The notes below the pieces were generated by a model that was given only the letters and a program-made list of their open reading frames with translations, was not told where the DNA came from and searched no databases. Position numbers and translations under genes: made by a program. Positions 9,114 to 18,798 of a stretch of DNA of 64,000 nt are shown piece after piece (the stretch's first letter is position 1; every line of letters begins with the position of its first letter). Source of the DNA: Streptomyces cadmiisoli (lineage in GTDB: Bacteria > Actinomycetota > Actinomycetes > Streptomycetales > Streptomycetaceae); NCBI RefSeq assembly GCF_003261055.1, contig NZ_CP030074.1:1-64000 (forward strand), in the 5' to 3' direction.

Positions 9114-9931
9114 GGGCGGCATGAGGTGTCGATGCGGTTCAGGGTGTGCTGCAGCAGGCCGGGGTCGGGCTGGTGGCGGCCGGTGGCCTTCAGGGTGCGC
9201 TGCACGTGGTGGGTGAGCAGGGCCCAGCGGCGCAGGCTGCCGGAGGCGAAGACGCCGTCCAGGAAGAGGAGTTGATCCGGCGTAGTGGTCTGCCACATCG
9301 GGTGCAGGGCCTGGGCCGCGTACGGGATCTGGTCGCGGGTGAGCGGATAGAGGGTCAGCCACCGTGCGGTGCGGGTGGCCAGCATCTGCTGGGCGCGCAG
9401 CGCCTTGGCACCGCGCTGGCCGGCGATCAGGACCACGCACAGGCCCGAAGGGGTGGCGTCGTACAGGAACCGCAGGTACTCGAAGCAGGCCTCGGGCATC
9501 CGGTCGGCCTCGTCGACCACCACGATGTAGGGCTGGGTGGCGAGCGTGCGGCGGATGAGTGTGTCGGCGAGGGCGGGTGCGGCAGGCGCGGTGCCTGGCA
9601 GGCCGAGGGTGTGGTGCAGGTGGGTACGCAGATCGGCCGGTGTGGGCCTGGCCCCCAGCCGCAGCAGGAGGCGGGTCGTGGGGAAGCGGGTATGGGCACA
9701 GTGGTGGACGGCGAAGGTCTTGCCGACTCCGGCGTCGCCCAGCACGCACAGAAAGCGCCTCTGCCCGTGGGCGTCGGCCAGGGCGTCCTCGACGGCCGCA
9801 AGTGAGGGGGTTGCGACGGTGCGGGCTCCAGCCAGGCCCAGGAAGTGCAGGCGCCGGGGCGCGGCTGCGGTGGCCGGGGACAGCGGCTGCGTGCCGGTGT
9901 CGGGCAAGGCGGCTGGGTGATCGGTCAGCAT
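9110..9931 (-). CDS. TniB/TnsC-like AAA ATPase, second of pair
   Basis: 273 aa. Walker A GDAGVGKT (residues 65-72) and Walker B VVVDEAD (D140, E141) identify the AAA fold used by MuB/TniB/TnsC regulators, which form filaments on target DNA and activate the DDE transposase. The ATG overlaps the stop of the first ATPase by 7 bases. The two ATPases are clearly different in sequence and not a recent duplication. The C-terminal helical region could contact the fourth protein. Confidence 0.8.
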   Translation of the reverse strand: MLTDHPAALPDTGTQPLSPATAAAPRRLHFLGLAGARTVATPSLAAVEDALADAHGQRRFLCVLGDAGVGKTFAVHHCAHTRFPTTRLLLRLGARPTPADLRTHLHHTLGLPGTAPAAPALADTLIRRTLATQPYIVVVDEADRMPEACFEYLRFLYDATPSGLCVVLIAGQRGAKALRAQQMLATRTARWLTLYPLTRDQIPYAAQALHPMWQTTTPDQLLFLDGVFASGSLRRWALLTHHVQRTLKATGRHQPDPGLLQHTLNRIDTSCRP

Positions 9932-10749
9932 CGGGCCAGGGCCCAGTCGACGACCTCGTCGTCGACCTGTTCGGCGCCGAGATAGTCCATGCCCTTGAGC
10001 ACATGCTTGGTCACCTTGACCCACTCGCGGAACGAGCCGAGCGCGTACTGGGTGTCGATCCGCTTGAGCAGCGCTTCGTCCACGCCCCGCCACACGGGGT
10101 GGGAGTCGGGAACCGTTTTGAGGATCTCGTCTTCGGTCATCGCCAGGATCTCCAGACGGATGTAGATCCTGGAGGCCAGTGCCGGGTCGCTCTGCAGCGT
10201 CTCGTAGGCCTCGCGGCCGCCGACGAACATGATGGCGGGCTGGGGATCGCAGTTGTCCCACAGTTTGCGCAGGAACTCGAAATTCTCTCTGCGGTACTGC
10301 TGTGCCTCGTCGCACACGATGACGTACGGGCGGCGCGGCAGGCTCTCACGCAGCAGTTTGTCGAACGCGGTCGGTGTGCCGGGCATCTTGCTGTTGAGCC
10401 GCATCTGGTGGAACAGCTCCTCGCGCAGGTCCTTCGGCCCGGGGCGGGAGCGGGCGAAGTCGAGCGGGAGGATCAGGTCCGGGTTCATCTCCTGGACCGT
10501 GGCCCGGGTGGAAAAGCTCTTGCCGAGCCCCGGGCCGCCGTAGATCACCGACATGGCCCTGGACTCGACGGTGTCGATGACGGTGTCTTTGATCTGCAGC
10601 AGGGTGTCCGTGGCGACCAGGGTGGAGTCCTTGAGGCCGAGAAAGTGCTGCGGGCGCAGGTCGGGGCGGCGCCTGGATGTCTGGCTCGCCAGGGCGGCGG
10701 CCGGCTGGCGGCGCTGGCCGGGGTGTTTGCGCTTGGGGGCGGTCGTCAC
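9925..10749 (-). CDS. TniB/TnsC-like AAA ATPase, first of pair
   Basis: 274 aa. Walker A GGPGLGKS (71-78), Walker B VIVCDEAQ (D147, E148) and a later FVGGREAYETLQ segment. The basic N-terminus (KRKHPGQRR) may bind DNA. The GTG start at 10749 overlaps the transposase stop as GTGA. Expected role: ATP-dependent regulator of the transposase and of target choice. Confidence 0.8.
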   Translation of the reverse strand: MTTAPKRKHPGQRRQPAAALASQTSRRRPDLRPQHFLGLKDSTLVATDTLLQIKDTVIDTVESRAMSVIYGGPGLGKSFSTRATVQEMNPDLILPLDFARSRPGPKDLREELFHQMRLNSKMPGTPTAFDKLLRESLPRRPYVIVCDEAQQYRRENFEFLRKLWDNCDPQPAIMFVGGREAYETLQSDPALASRIYIRLEILAMTEDEILKTVPDSHPVWRGVDEALLKRIDTQYALGSFREWVKVTKHVLKGMDYLGAEQVDDEVVDWALARC

Positions 10750-12347
10750 GAGGCGTCGTCCTTGGATGCGGTGTGGTTGAGGTCTTGGCCGGGTCGTTTC
10801 CACGTCGCCGGAACGGGGGTCAGGGGCCGGTACGGCTGGGCGCGGCGCCGCGGCGTGGCGGGCGCCTTCGTGCCGTCGAGTTCGGCGCGGGCCTCCTGCT
10901 CGGTCATGCGCAGGGCACGGATGGGCACCTCGGGCCGGGTGGACGGCAGGTGGCGTTCCCGCCGGCGCTCGCCGGAGCGTTGCAGGGCACGTCGCAGGCT
11001 TTTGCTGTGCTCGTCCCGCTCGCGGAGCACCTTGGCGCGCAGTTCCTCGCCGGCCTCGTTGCTGAGGAAGGCCCGGCCCAGGTAGCGGTTGCCGCGAAAG
11101 GTGTACAGGTCGATCTCGTGGGTGTGATGCGGCATCCACCGCACCCGCACCTCGAGCCCGATCCGGCCCACCCCGTTCTCCGGCATATAGGCGCGGCCCC
11201 CGAACTCCACCCCATGGCTGGTGATCTTGCGGACCCTGTGGTCGCTCTCCAGCATGAAGGCACGCAGCTCGCAGGCGCGCGGCTCGGGCCGGATCTCAGT
11301 GGGATCCGCCTGCCAGGCCTCAAGCGGCGTCATCCCCGTGCGCTCGATGACATGCACGGTGTTGTGCTTGTGAACCCACTCCCCCAACAGGCCCACGAAC
11401 GCCTCGAACGTCAGCGGCGGATCCGAATCACCCAGACGGCGGCGGTGATCGAGCCGGGGCGCCTTCGTGTAACGGGGCAGATCAGCGAAGAAACGCGTCA
11501 TGCTCGTACGGTTCAGCCGCTCGACACCGCCCTTGTGCCGGGCACTGCGCACACGGTGCACAGGGACACCGAGCAGACCGAAGGCCCGTCGGACCGTTTT
11601 GGACAGGAAGTCGGCACCGCCATCCACGCGCACCAGATAGGGCAGACCGCCGGCCGGACCATAGGGCTCCTCGCGCAGCACCGCCATACGCACCGCCGCC
11701 AGGACCGAACCCCGGTGCGCGGAGCCGGCGGTGACCGCCCAGCCCATCACATGGCCAGTACCGCGGTCCTCGAACCACGTCACCCACACCCTCGACGTCT
11801 TCCCGTCCGGCATCAACACCACGGTCTCGGCCTGTTTGTGATCCCCCTCCCACACCTCGTTCCGCGCCACCGCCGGCCGCTGAAAGCAGGGATCGAAACC
11901 GCGGGCCGCCGGGATCCCCTCGCGCAGGCCCGCCATGAAACCCGGATCAAGATCCCGCGCGATCGCATCGTGCAGCGTCGTCAGCCCCGGCGGCTTGCGG
12001 CCCGCAGCCACCGCCATCTCGACCAAACGCTCGTGAGCGCGCTTCACGTTGCCCTGATAGTCGGCAAGGACATCGATGACCTCCTCGGTGACCCGGAAAC
12101 GGCGGCGTTCCGGCTTCTCCGCGGATCCGGTCTCCTCCGCTTGGGCCAGCCAGCTCCACACCGTCCTCTTGTGCACGCCCACCGCGTCGGCGACCAGCCG
12201 CACATGCGCCGTCGTCAACTCCCCCGCGGCCCGCAGCCGCAGCAGCTGAGCCACCGCCGCAACCCTCAGCTCATCCCGATGCCGCCCCAAACCGTCATCC
12301 CCGGTCCCCAAAGCGGCCACGGTCTCAGAAGCGTCGCCGCCCACCAT
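10746..12347 (-). CDS. Mu/TniA-like DDE transposase
   Basis: 533 aa. An N-terminal HTH (about residues 35-70, VGVHKRTVWSWLAQAEE) binds the ends. The rve core has D169 (EGDHK), D242 (VDGGADF) and E276 (GGVERLNR); the 34-residue D-E spacing is right for a DDE enzyme. A Mu-C type beta-barrel follows (about 370-430) and a basic tail. The ATG at 12347 is chosen because the protein then begins just before the HTH; a TTG at 12389 is possible. It is transcribed away from the transposon end at 12763, as in Tn5053/Tn7-type elements. Confidence 0.85.
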   Translation of the reverse strand: MVGGDASETVAALGTGDDGLGRHRDELRVAAVAQLLRLRAAGELTTAHVRLVADAVGVHKRTVWSWLAQAEETGSAEKPERRRFRVTEEVIDVLADYQGNVKRAHERLVEMAVAAGRKPPGLTTLHDAIARDLDPGFMAGLREGIPAARGFDPCFQRPAVARNEVWEGDHKQAETVVLMPDGKTSRVWVTWFEDRGTGHVMGWAVTAGSAHRGSVLAAVRMAVLREEPYGPAGGLPYLVRVDGGADFLSKTVRRAFGLLGVPVHRVRSARHKGGVERLNRTSMTRFFADLPRYTKAPRLDHRRRLGDSDPPLTFEAFVGLLGEWVHKHNTVHVIERTGMTPLEAWQADPTEIRPEPRACELRAFMLESDHRVRKITSHGVEFGGRAYMPENGVGRIGLEVRVRWMPHHTHEIDLYTFRGNRYLGRAFLSNEAGEELRAKVLRERDEHSKSLRRALQRSGERRRERHLPSTRPEVPIRALRMTEQEARAELDGTKAPATPRRRAQPYRPLTPVPATWKRPGQDLNHTASKDDAS

Positions 12348-12603
12348 CACCAGAGCCGATACCCGCACACAGAGCGAACCGGTAACCAAGCAGTGATCAC
12401 AGCACCAGCCTCCGGACAGTCAACTACCGCCCCCACACGAGGCAGTTCACGTCACACCCGTGACAGGCGCGACGAATGAGACGCTAAAGCCGACACCCCC
12501 GACAAGAGCCCCGCCGATCACCTGGACGGATGACAGAGACCCCCCTTTCACCTCCGACTCACAACCTCATGCGCTATAGAGCCCGCCTCGAAGGAGATCC
12601 GAC

Positions 12604-12763
12604 GAACACCCCACCAACCGATCCGAGAACACACCACCACCAAATCCGGAACACCACCACCAAGATCAACCAGCCGAAACACCCACCGGCCAGCACAAAA
12701 ACAAGCCAGCACCACTGACGAGAAAACCCGAACACCCCAGTGACACCCTCCCCGAACCTCACA
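12604..12763. mobile_element. Right end of Mu/Tn7-like transposon with subterminal repeats
   Basis: The end reads TGTGAGGTTCGGGG inward on the minus strand, starting at 12763. A 38-bp terminal block (12726-12763) recurs at 20207-20244 with one mismatch. GAACAC(A/C) motifs recur at 12604, 12627, 12649 and 12730, with a weaker one near 12676. The 22-23 base spacing of the first three suits transposase-binding sites. The helicase coding similarity begins immediately after 12763, which marks the boundary. Confidence 0.65.
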
Positions 12764-14689
12764 GTGGCTCCGTATCAGGTGGTGTGCCTGGACATCCGCG
12801 ACCCTCAGTTGCATGCTGCGTTGGTCGGTGCAGCGCCCGGTACGGACGCCGCGCGCGGGGCACGCCTGGCGGCGGTGCAGACCGGGCTGATGCGGGCGGC
12901 CGTTGACGAGCGGTTTCGGCGGGTGCTGTCCTTCCACTCCCGGGTCAGTGAAGCGGAAGCAATGGCAGCCTCGGTACTGAAGGTGGCGGCCCGGCTCGCC
13001 GAGGACGACCCAGGCACCTTCCCGCCCGCCGAGCAGGTCTGGGCCGACTGGCTCTACGGCGAACACACCCCTGGGCACCGGCAGCAGGTCTTGGATGAAT
13101 TCGCCTCCGACTTCCTGAAGGAACAAGGATTCGACGGGCGGGACGTTCCCGCCGTGCTACGGGTGTTGAGTTCCGTGCGGGTCCTCGGTGAAGGCGTCGA
13201 CACGCCAGAATGCGACGCCGTCCTCTTCGCGGACGCGCGCGGGTCGATGGTGGACATCGTGCAAATGGTCGGACGAGCCCTGCGCATCACCCCAGGTGCC
13301 GGGAAGCTCGCCACCCTGGTCGTACCGGTATTCCTCGCACCGGACGAAGACCCTGATGAACTACTCACTTCCGACGCCTACGGGACCCTCACGAAGGTCC
13401 TCGGAGCTCTGCGGGCCCACGACACGGAGACCATCGAGGCGCTCGCGGACCCGCGTGTGCGCAGCGGCCCGAAACAGGTGCCCGTTGAGACTGAAGACAC
13501 CGAAACCGCTGGTGCAGCCGAAAGCTCGGACGAGGCCAGGGCAGGGGCCGGCACGCGAGCAGAGACGGAGACTGGAGCTGGGGCTGGGGCCGGGGCGCGA
13601 GCGGGGGCAGGGGTGGAGGTTGAGGCGGTCGCGGTGGGCCGGGCCGCAGCCGGGGTCCTGCGATTCAGCGAGGAACGCGACCCCGCCGCGCTCGCACAAT
13701 ACATCCGGCTACGGATCATCGACCCCGAAGGCGCCTACTGGCGACGCGGCATCGAAGCCGCCACCCGATGGCTCCGCGAAACCACCTCAAGCGAACTACG
13801 CGTGCCCTACACCTACACCACGCCTGAAGACTGGCCGGGGGTGGGCGGGTATCCGCTGGGCGTATGGATCGCGGACCAGCGCCGCTACTACACCGCCGAG
13901 ACCCTGGAAGCCTCCCGGGTCGCGGAGCTGGACGCGCTCGGCATGGTCTGGTCCGTGCAAGCCAGTGCCTGGGACAGCGGACTGGCCGTCGCCCGCGCTT
14001 ATGCCGCGGCCCACGACGGACTACTCCTGCCACCCGCCGACGCGGTGTGGGACGGCTACCCCATCGGAACCTGGGTCAAAAACCAGCGCGCAGCCGCCCG
14101 CAGGACGCTGCAGAACGCCGAACGCCGCGCCGCCGGAGAAACAGGAGTGCCCTACGCCGGGGAACTCTCCGAAAGCCGGATGGAAGCCCTCGAGGCCATC
14201 GACCCGGGATGGTGTCCCCGAGGTTGGGACATCACCTGGCAACGCTGCTTCCGCCTCACACAGACCCACCTCCACCATGGCGGAACCCTCCCCACAGCAA
14301 CGGGCGAGCTCGTTGTCCAGGGCGAGGACCTGGCGGAGTGGGTGACCGGACAACGCCGCAGCTGGGACACGCTCCGGCCCTCCCAACAATGGCTCCTCGA
14401 AACCGTCCTCGAACTCCAACCACTCACGCCGGACGAAGTGGCGGCGCAACCGACACGACGGACACAAGCCGACCGGTGGACCACCCACCTTGCTGCAGCC
14501 CGACAATTCCACCACCGCGAAGGACACCTCCACGTCCCCAGAAAACACATCGAAGAACTAGCCGGTGACGATAGCGAGAGCGGCACGCCTGTCCGACTCG
14601 GAACATGGCTCGACAACACCCGCCGCAGAGCCGACAAACTCAACGAACAACGCCGCAACGACCTCAACGCATTGGGAATGCGCTGGTAA
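12740..14689 (+). pseudogene. DEAD/DEAH helicase with helicase-associated repeats, 5' half missing
   Basis: The open frame starts with a GTG inside the transposon end, but similarity begins at APYQVVCLDI (about 12767). It keeps the second RecA domain: SFHSRVSEAEAMA, then GEGVDTPECDAVLFADARGS and motif VI QMVGRALR. A Gly/Ala/Glu linker (about residues 255-300) follows, then several helicase-associated repeats with W-x-x-x-L and GTWLDNTRRR.. LNALGMRW at the C-terminus. Walker A and motif II are absent. The transposon end lies exactly at the break, so insertion removed or separated the 5' half. Could only make an ATPase-dead protein. Confidence 0.75.
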
Positions 14690-14985
14690 ACACGAGCATG
14701 TGTTGTCGAAGCGGCGGCCCCGTTGACCATCCGGATGGCTGTTCCCGACGGGTTTCAGGGCAGCGCAGTCCACAACCGCCTCGGCATCGTCCTCAGCACC
14801 CAGAAGCGCCCGACCTGCACTCGGCCCCGCGGCGCCGCTTGCCTGCCATGTGCAGTGCTCGTGAGCTGGTCGCAGGAGACGAACCCGGCCGTGCCAGGTG
14901 AGAACACCGGCGTGCCAGCCGCCCGGTGAGTGTTCGCGAGAAGTGAGAACACCCGTTGGTTGTCGCATGTCGGGCTATCTGCGGG
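14690..14985. other. Spacer after the helicase
   Basis: About 300 bases with no gene or recognised signal. It does not carry the cREC block that follows the other helicase 3' ends at 7.3 and 29.6 kb. Confidence 0.3.
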
Positions 14986-15653
14986 TTACACAGGTTCCAG
15001 CAGGACGGCCGGCAGTGCCCCGGTCACGATCTGTTCTTTCGGCAGCGAGAGCCCGAAGAACTCCTGGACGACGCCCAGTGCGGCACGGTGAACCTCTCTG
15101 CGGCCCCGCTCCGGCTCCGGCTCCGGCTCCGGCTGCCTGCAGCCGTCAGCCGCTCCTGCACTCGAGCCGCGGTAGAGGAGTCGCCTACGACGCCCTCGTA
15201 GCCCCAGGAGGCGTCCAGGTGCAGGTTGAACCCGCTCAGCAGCCGCCCGTCACAGAAGTACGCGAATTGCGGCGGCACCGGCTTGCCGTTCTCCTCCTCG
15301 TACTCCAGGAGACAGACATGCGCGCCGTCGCGCGAGACTGGTGCCAACGAGCCGAACTCGGCCTGCCAGCCGCCGTAGGCGACCGCATACGCCCAGTCTC
15401 CCTCGCAGCCGAGGCGCAGTCCAATGCCGTCGAAGAAGTCGCCGTAATGGTCGTCCATGAACTCCAGGAGCGAGGTTGAAGTCTGGTCCCCGACCGGCAC
15501 GACACTGTGCTCCGCGTCGTACAGCAGATTCGCGGCAAGGCGCTCAGCCAGTTCTTGCGGAGTAAGCCCGCGAGCGAGCACCACGTGATAGCCGCCGTAC
15601 GTAATGGACTGGCGGGCAGCGAGCCAGGTCGTTCCGTCTGTCATGCCCGTCAT
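14986..15653 (-). pseudogene. DUF6461-type protein with a 2-base frameshift
   Basis: N-terminal 175 residues are intact (ITYGGYHVVLARGLTPQEL .. EFMDDHYGDFFDGIGLRLG). After a run encoding SRSRSRSR the frame shifts at the 'ctctct' tract at 15094-15099. Removing two bases there restores GAAEVHRAALGVVQEFFGL and a normal TAA end at 14986-14988; as it stands the frame ends at 15024. Start by ATG at 15653 or 15644. Conserved in actinomycetes as I recall the family, but function is unknown. Confidence 0.6.
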
Positions 15654-15824
15654 CTTGACCACTGCCTACGACAACGCCTATGCCAGGCCCGCCCAAACAG
15701 CCCTCAAGCGGCCCACTGTGCACTCTGCAGGTCCGACATTCCGACCCTCCACACGGCCCCGCACGAACGGTTGTATCACCGACCATTCCGGCGTCTCCAC
15801 CACCACACCACCCCGTCTCCGGCC

Positions 15825-16160
15825 TCAAAGACAGTCGCAGCCTGTGGCGTAGAGCAGTAGGAAAAGGGACGTCATGGCAGCCAGGGTAAAGATGGCGACG
15901 GTCAGGGCGGCCAGACCCCGACGGCGCCCCTTCACAGGAGCGCGGAAGCTCTTCCAGCCGCCGTGGGCAAGAGTGAGGCTGAGCAGCCCGACCCCCGCGA
16001 GGGTCAAGCGTGGATTGTAGGACCAGCTCAAGTAGGCGATCAGAGCCAGGCATCCGAGCAGGGCGCACGCGAGCAAGTTGAGTATCACCTCGGCAATCGC
16101 TTCTCCCACCGTCTCGGTCAGGAAGTCATCGACTCTTTTCGCAGCCCTACGAACCCCCAC
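15825..16160 (-). CDS. Small membrane protein
   Basis: 111 aa with three predicted membrane segments (VILNLLACALLGCLALIAYL, a middle LTLAGVGLLSLTLA, and a C-terminal AALTVAIFTLAAMTSLFLLL). The N-terminal cytoplasmic part is basic (RRAAKRVDDF). No family was recognised. Confidence 0.6.
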   Translation of the reverse strand: MGVRRAAKRVDDFLTETVGEAIAEVILNLLACALLGCLALIAYLSWSYNPRLTLAGVGLLSLTLAHGGWKSFRAPVKGRRRGLAALTVAIFTLAAMTSLFLLLYATGCDCL

Positions 16161-16838
16161 GGCGCTCCTTCAGCCTCGCTTCCCACGGCCCCGAACGGGC
16201 CCGGTATGGAGGACCCCCACCGCGACGGAACGGTTGTCGAGGTACTCAGGAGCGGCCAACTTTGGTGTACAACCACACCTTGCCGAAGGACACGGAGGTG
16301 CAACCAACGGTGAAAGCCCATGACGCCCAGAGCATTCAAGAGCCCGCGGCACCCATGACCCAAGTGCTCAGCCAAGGGCCGCAGCAGCGTCTGGTCCGTC
16401 TCCGAACCCACTGTGCACCGGCGGTAGAAGGGGGAAGCTCAGCACATCCCCACCCCCAGCGGGTACCGCCGACGACGCCATCCACCACTTGAAGGAGTGC
16501 AGGTCAAATGTGAATCTCCACCAGGGCCGCCCCGTCTCTCTGTCCCCGACTGGTCCCGAGCGGATAGTCGCCGAGGACGAGGAGGCAAGCATGCTCGCCA
16601 TACTGCACGAGCACACCGACGTCTACGGGGAGCGGGCTGGTGTGTCTCGACGGGCCCGGCTTCCGGGGTGACTGAGACTGGCGTGCACAAGTCCCGGCAC
16701 ATGTTCAACCGCCTGGTCCGTCAGCTCCACTACTGCCTACGGCCCCGGCCCCACAATGGAGGCGGCGGCTCTTCCTCTCGGGAACGGGCCACAAGCACCC
16801 AGGCAGTGTCGGACATCTGATCGACTACGCTCCTGCCA
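16161..16838. other. Long intergenic stretch
   Basis: About 680 bases. Short open frames exist on both strands but none has a plausible start with typical codon use, and no repeat shared with other parts of the window was seen. Confidence 0.35.
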
Positions 16839-17246
16839 GTGACCAGCGAGCCCCCTTACGCAGACCGCTTTCTCGGCGAGTTCCGGGAACTCGAGCACGG
16901 CAATCCGGACGGCCCCTCCCTGATCGCTGCCGTGCGCAGCGAGGGCCACCCGTACGAGGCGGATCTTGTGCGATACCTGCGTGCCGGCAGCGTGCTCGCC
17001 GCTACTGGATCTGCCGTCTACGACTTCCTCAGTCCTACTGGCGAGTTCATCGACGGGCTTCACCTTCTCACCGACGGTGAGTGGTTCTGGCACACCGACC
17101 TCGCCCACTACGTCGAGCGCTACCACGTTCCCGTCGATGACCGCTTTGTCGACCACGCACGCCACCGTGGCTGGATTCCCCCGCAGCTGTGCGACGACCA
17201 GCTCATGCAGATCGCGGACACCCTCTTCCCTGGCGACGAAGCGTGA
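16839..17246 (+). CDS. Hypothetical protein
   Basis: 135 aa, GTG start, acidic and rich in Trp/Tyr/His (LLTDGEWFWHTDLAHYVERYHVP). No signal peptide or membrane segment. Size and composition would fit an immunity-type protein, but no toxin is beside it, so no function is assigned. Confidence 0.6.
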   Translation: MTSEPPYADRFLGEFRELEHGNPDGPSLIAAVRSEGHPYEADLVRYLRAGSVLAATGSAVYDFLSPTGEFIDGLHLLTDGEWFWHTDLAHYVERYHVPVDDRFVDHARHRGWIPPQLCDDQLMQIADTLFPGDEA

Positions 17247-17700
17247 CATGCCATCCGGCGTCACCTCCGCACAGCCGAACCTGACAACCCGGCCACACGA
17301 GGTGTCTTCTGCGACAGCCCGAAAACGTGTCGCCCCTCCCGCCCCACGGCGGCGCCGGGGCCGGGTCGGGAGCTTACGCTCGGAAGTTGGCCGGCGACCA
17401 CGCCGGAGGAGAGTTTGACCCGGTCGAAAGTATCTTTGAGTCGATCTGGTTCTCGGGTTTGAGCTTCCTGGCCCCAAGCAGGTCCCAGTCGGCGAGGAAC
17501 ACCGCGGCAGGTAAGAGGAGTGCGGCGCTGAAGGTGAGGGCCCGCACGGTGGCGACCGGGCCACCGGCGCTGGCCGCGCCGTTCGTTCCGGCGCCGCGGT
17601 GTTGAGACTCCGGTACATGGCCAAGACTGCATCGACGTGTGACCGGTTGCGGCGTGCTCCGGTTGAAGCGTCGGCAGGAGCGTGGCAAGTTCGGGTCACA
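17247..17700. other. Intergenic stretch with no clear gene
   Basis: A minus-strand frame near 17374-17570 has one hydrophobic segment (ALTFSAALLLPAAVFLADW) but no good start; it may be a fragment of a small membrane protein. Confidence 0.25.
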
Positions 17701-17739
17701 TCGCGTGGGGCTGGCTGTTGTTCGCGTGGGGGCGACGGT

Positions 17740-18270
17740 GGGCGTTCCGCTGCTGTTCCTCTGCGCTCCGGTTCCTCTGGCACGCCGGCAGCTGCCCGGC
17801 GCTCAAGCGCGGCGGCCCAGCCGGCGCGCGACAGCGAACACCGCCGCCCGATCCCCCGAAGCCCGCCCACCCCACCCCTTGCCCTTCCATCTTCCTGTCC
17901 GGGGTCGGGCCTGCGGGAGTGTGCAGAGGGGGATGTCGGGCTGCCGACCACACCCGAAGAACATCGTGACCTGCAGGTAAGCCGTCAAGGGCCCGGCAGC
18001 CACAGACAGTTGTCGGCGGGGATGCCGGCGGGGTCTTCAGCAGGGGTACCGGCGCGGTCGCGGGCGGGGTTGTCACATTGTGATGCTGGTCGGGCCTTCG
18101 TGGTCGACGGTCTGGTCGAGGCTGGCTAATGCCATGGCCGATACACGCGGCGCCAGGCAGGACAGCGCCGCACCGTACGGCGGGAGGCGGCAGCCGCATG
18201 CTGAATGTGGATGCGGGTGGTGAGGACCGGCTGGCGCTGGCGGTGCTGGCGCGGTACCGGATGGCAACCA
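17740..18270. repeat. Replic_relax upstream repeat, copy 1
   Basis: Degenerate similarity to 21790-22300, including 'cagttgtcggcggggatgcc', 'ggtctggtcga' and 'gaccggctggcgctggcggt'. The upstream portion also matches 35930-36225. In copies 1 and 2 the repeat runs into the start of a Replic_relax-type gene. Confidence 0.6.
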
Positions 18271-18760
18271 CCGAGCAGATGCACCTGGCCATCGCCTCAG
18301 GGGTGCGGATCGAGCAGACCCGGCGGCGCCTGGCCAAACTGCAGGCTGAGGGCCTGATCGACCGGATCACCCCTGCTACAGGCCGGACGAACCCGCGCCT
18401 GGTTCACCACCCGCTACGACGCCGACATCGTCTCCGAATGGCCAGAGCTACGGCACTGGCAGCCATCGAAGCCAGCGTCGATCTCCTGTGCCTGGCCGAG
18501 TTCGGCTACCTGCATCTGGTTAAAGAAGATGGGCGGAGCTGCTGTTACAGATTTTCACCGAGCGGGGGGAGTGCAAGGCGACCACCGTGGCCACCAACTC
18601 CCCCCTCAGCGAACGGGACAAGACCTTCGAAGACCCCAGGCTCTGCGCACCGATCGCCAACCGGATCAGCCTCCGCTGCACGCTCATCCAGGCCCGCACC
18701 GGCACCTACCGCTACCAAGCCGCCCAGGGCGAACGCCGGGGTAACAAGCGGAGAAGCCCG
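18198..18760 (+). pseudogene. Replication-relaxation (Replic_relax) family protein, frameshifted
   Basis: Starts MLNVDAGGEDRLALAVLARYR and continues with a winged-helix segment (MATTEQMHLAIASGVRIEQT, RRRLAKLQAEGLIDRIT). Near 18385 the frame slips; the other frame continues AGRTRAWFTTRYDADIVSEW, the expected family sequence. Later parts are scrambled and the gene is shorter than usual. These genes are common on Streptomyces plasmids and integrative elements. Confidence 0.65.
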
Positions 18761-18798
18761 TGGCATCGCACCCCGCACGCGGTACCGGTGTTGATGCC

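Noticed and set aside
10677..12479. 600-codon plus-strand open frame opposite the transposase
   Set aside because: Antisense to a well-supported transposase with catalytic residues; a high-GC artefact.
17374..17688. Minus-strand open frame with one hydrophobic segment
   Set aside because: No RBS or conserved start, and it overlaps the Replic_relax upstream repeat; possibly a fragment but not reported as a gene.
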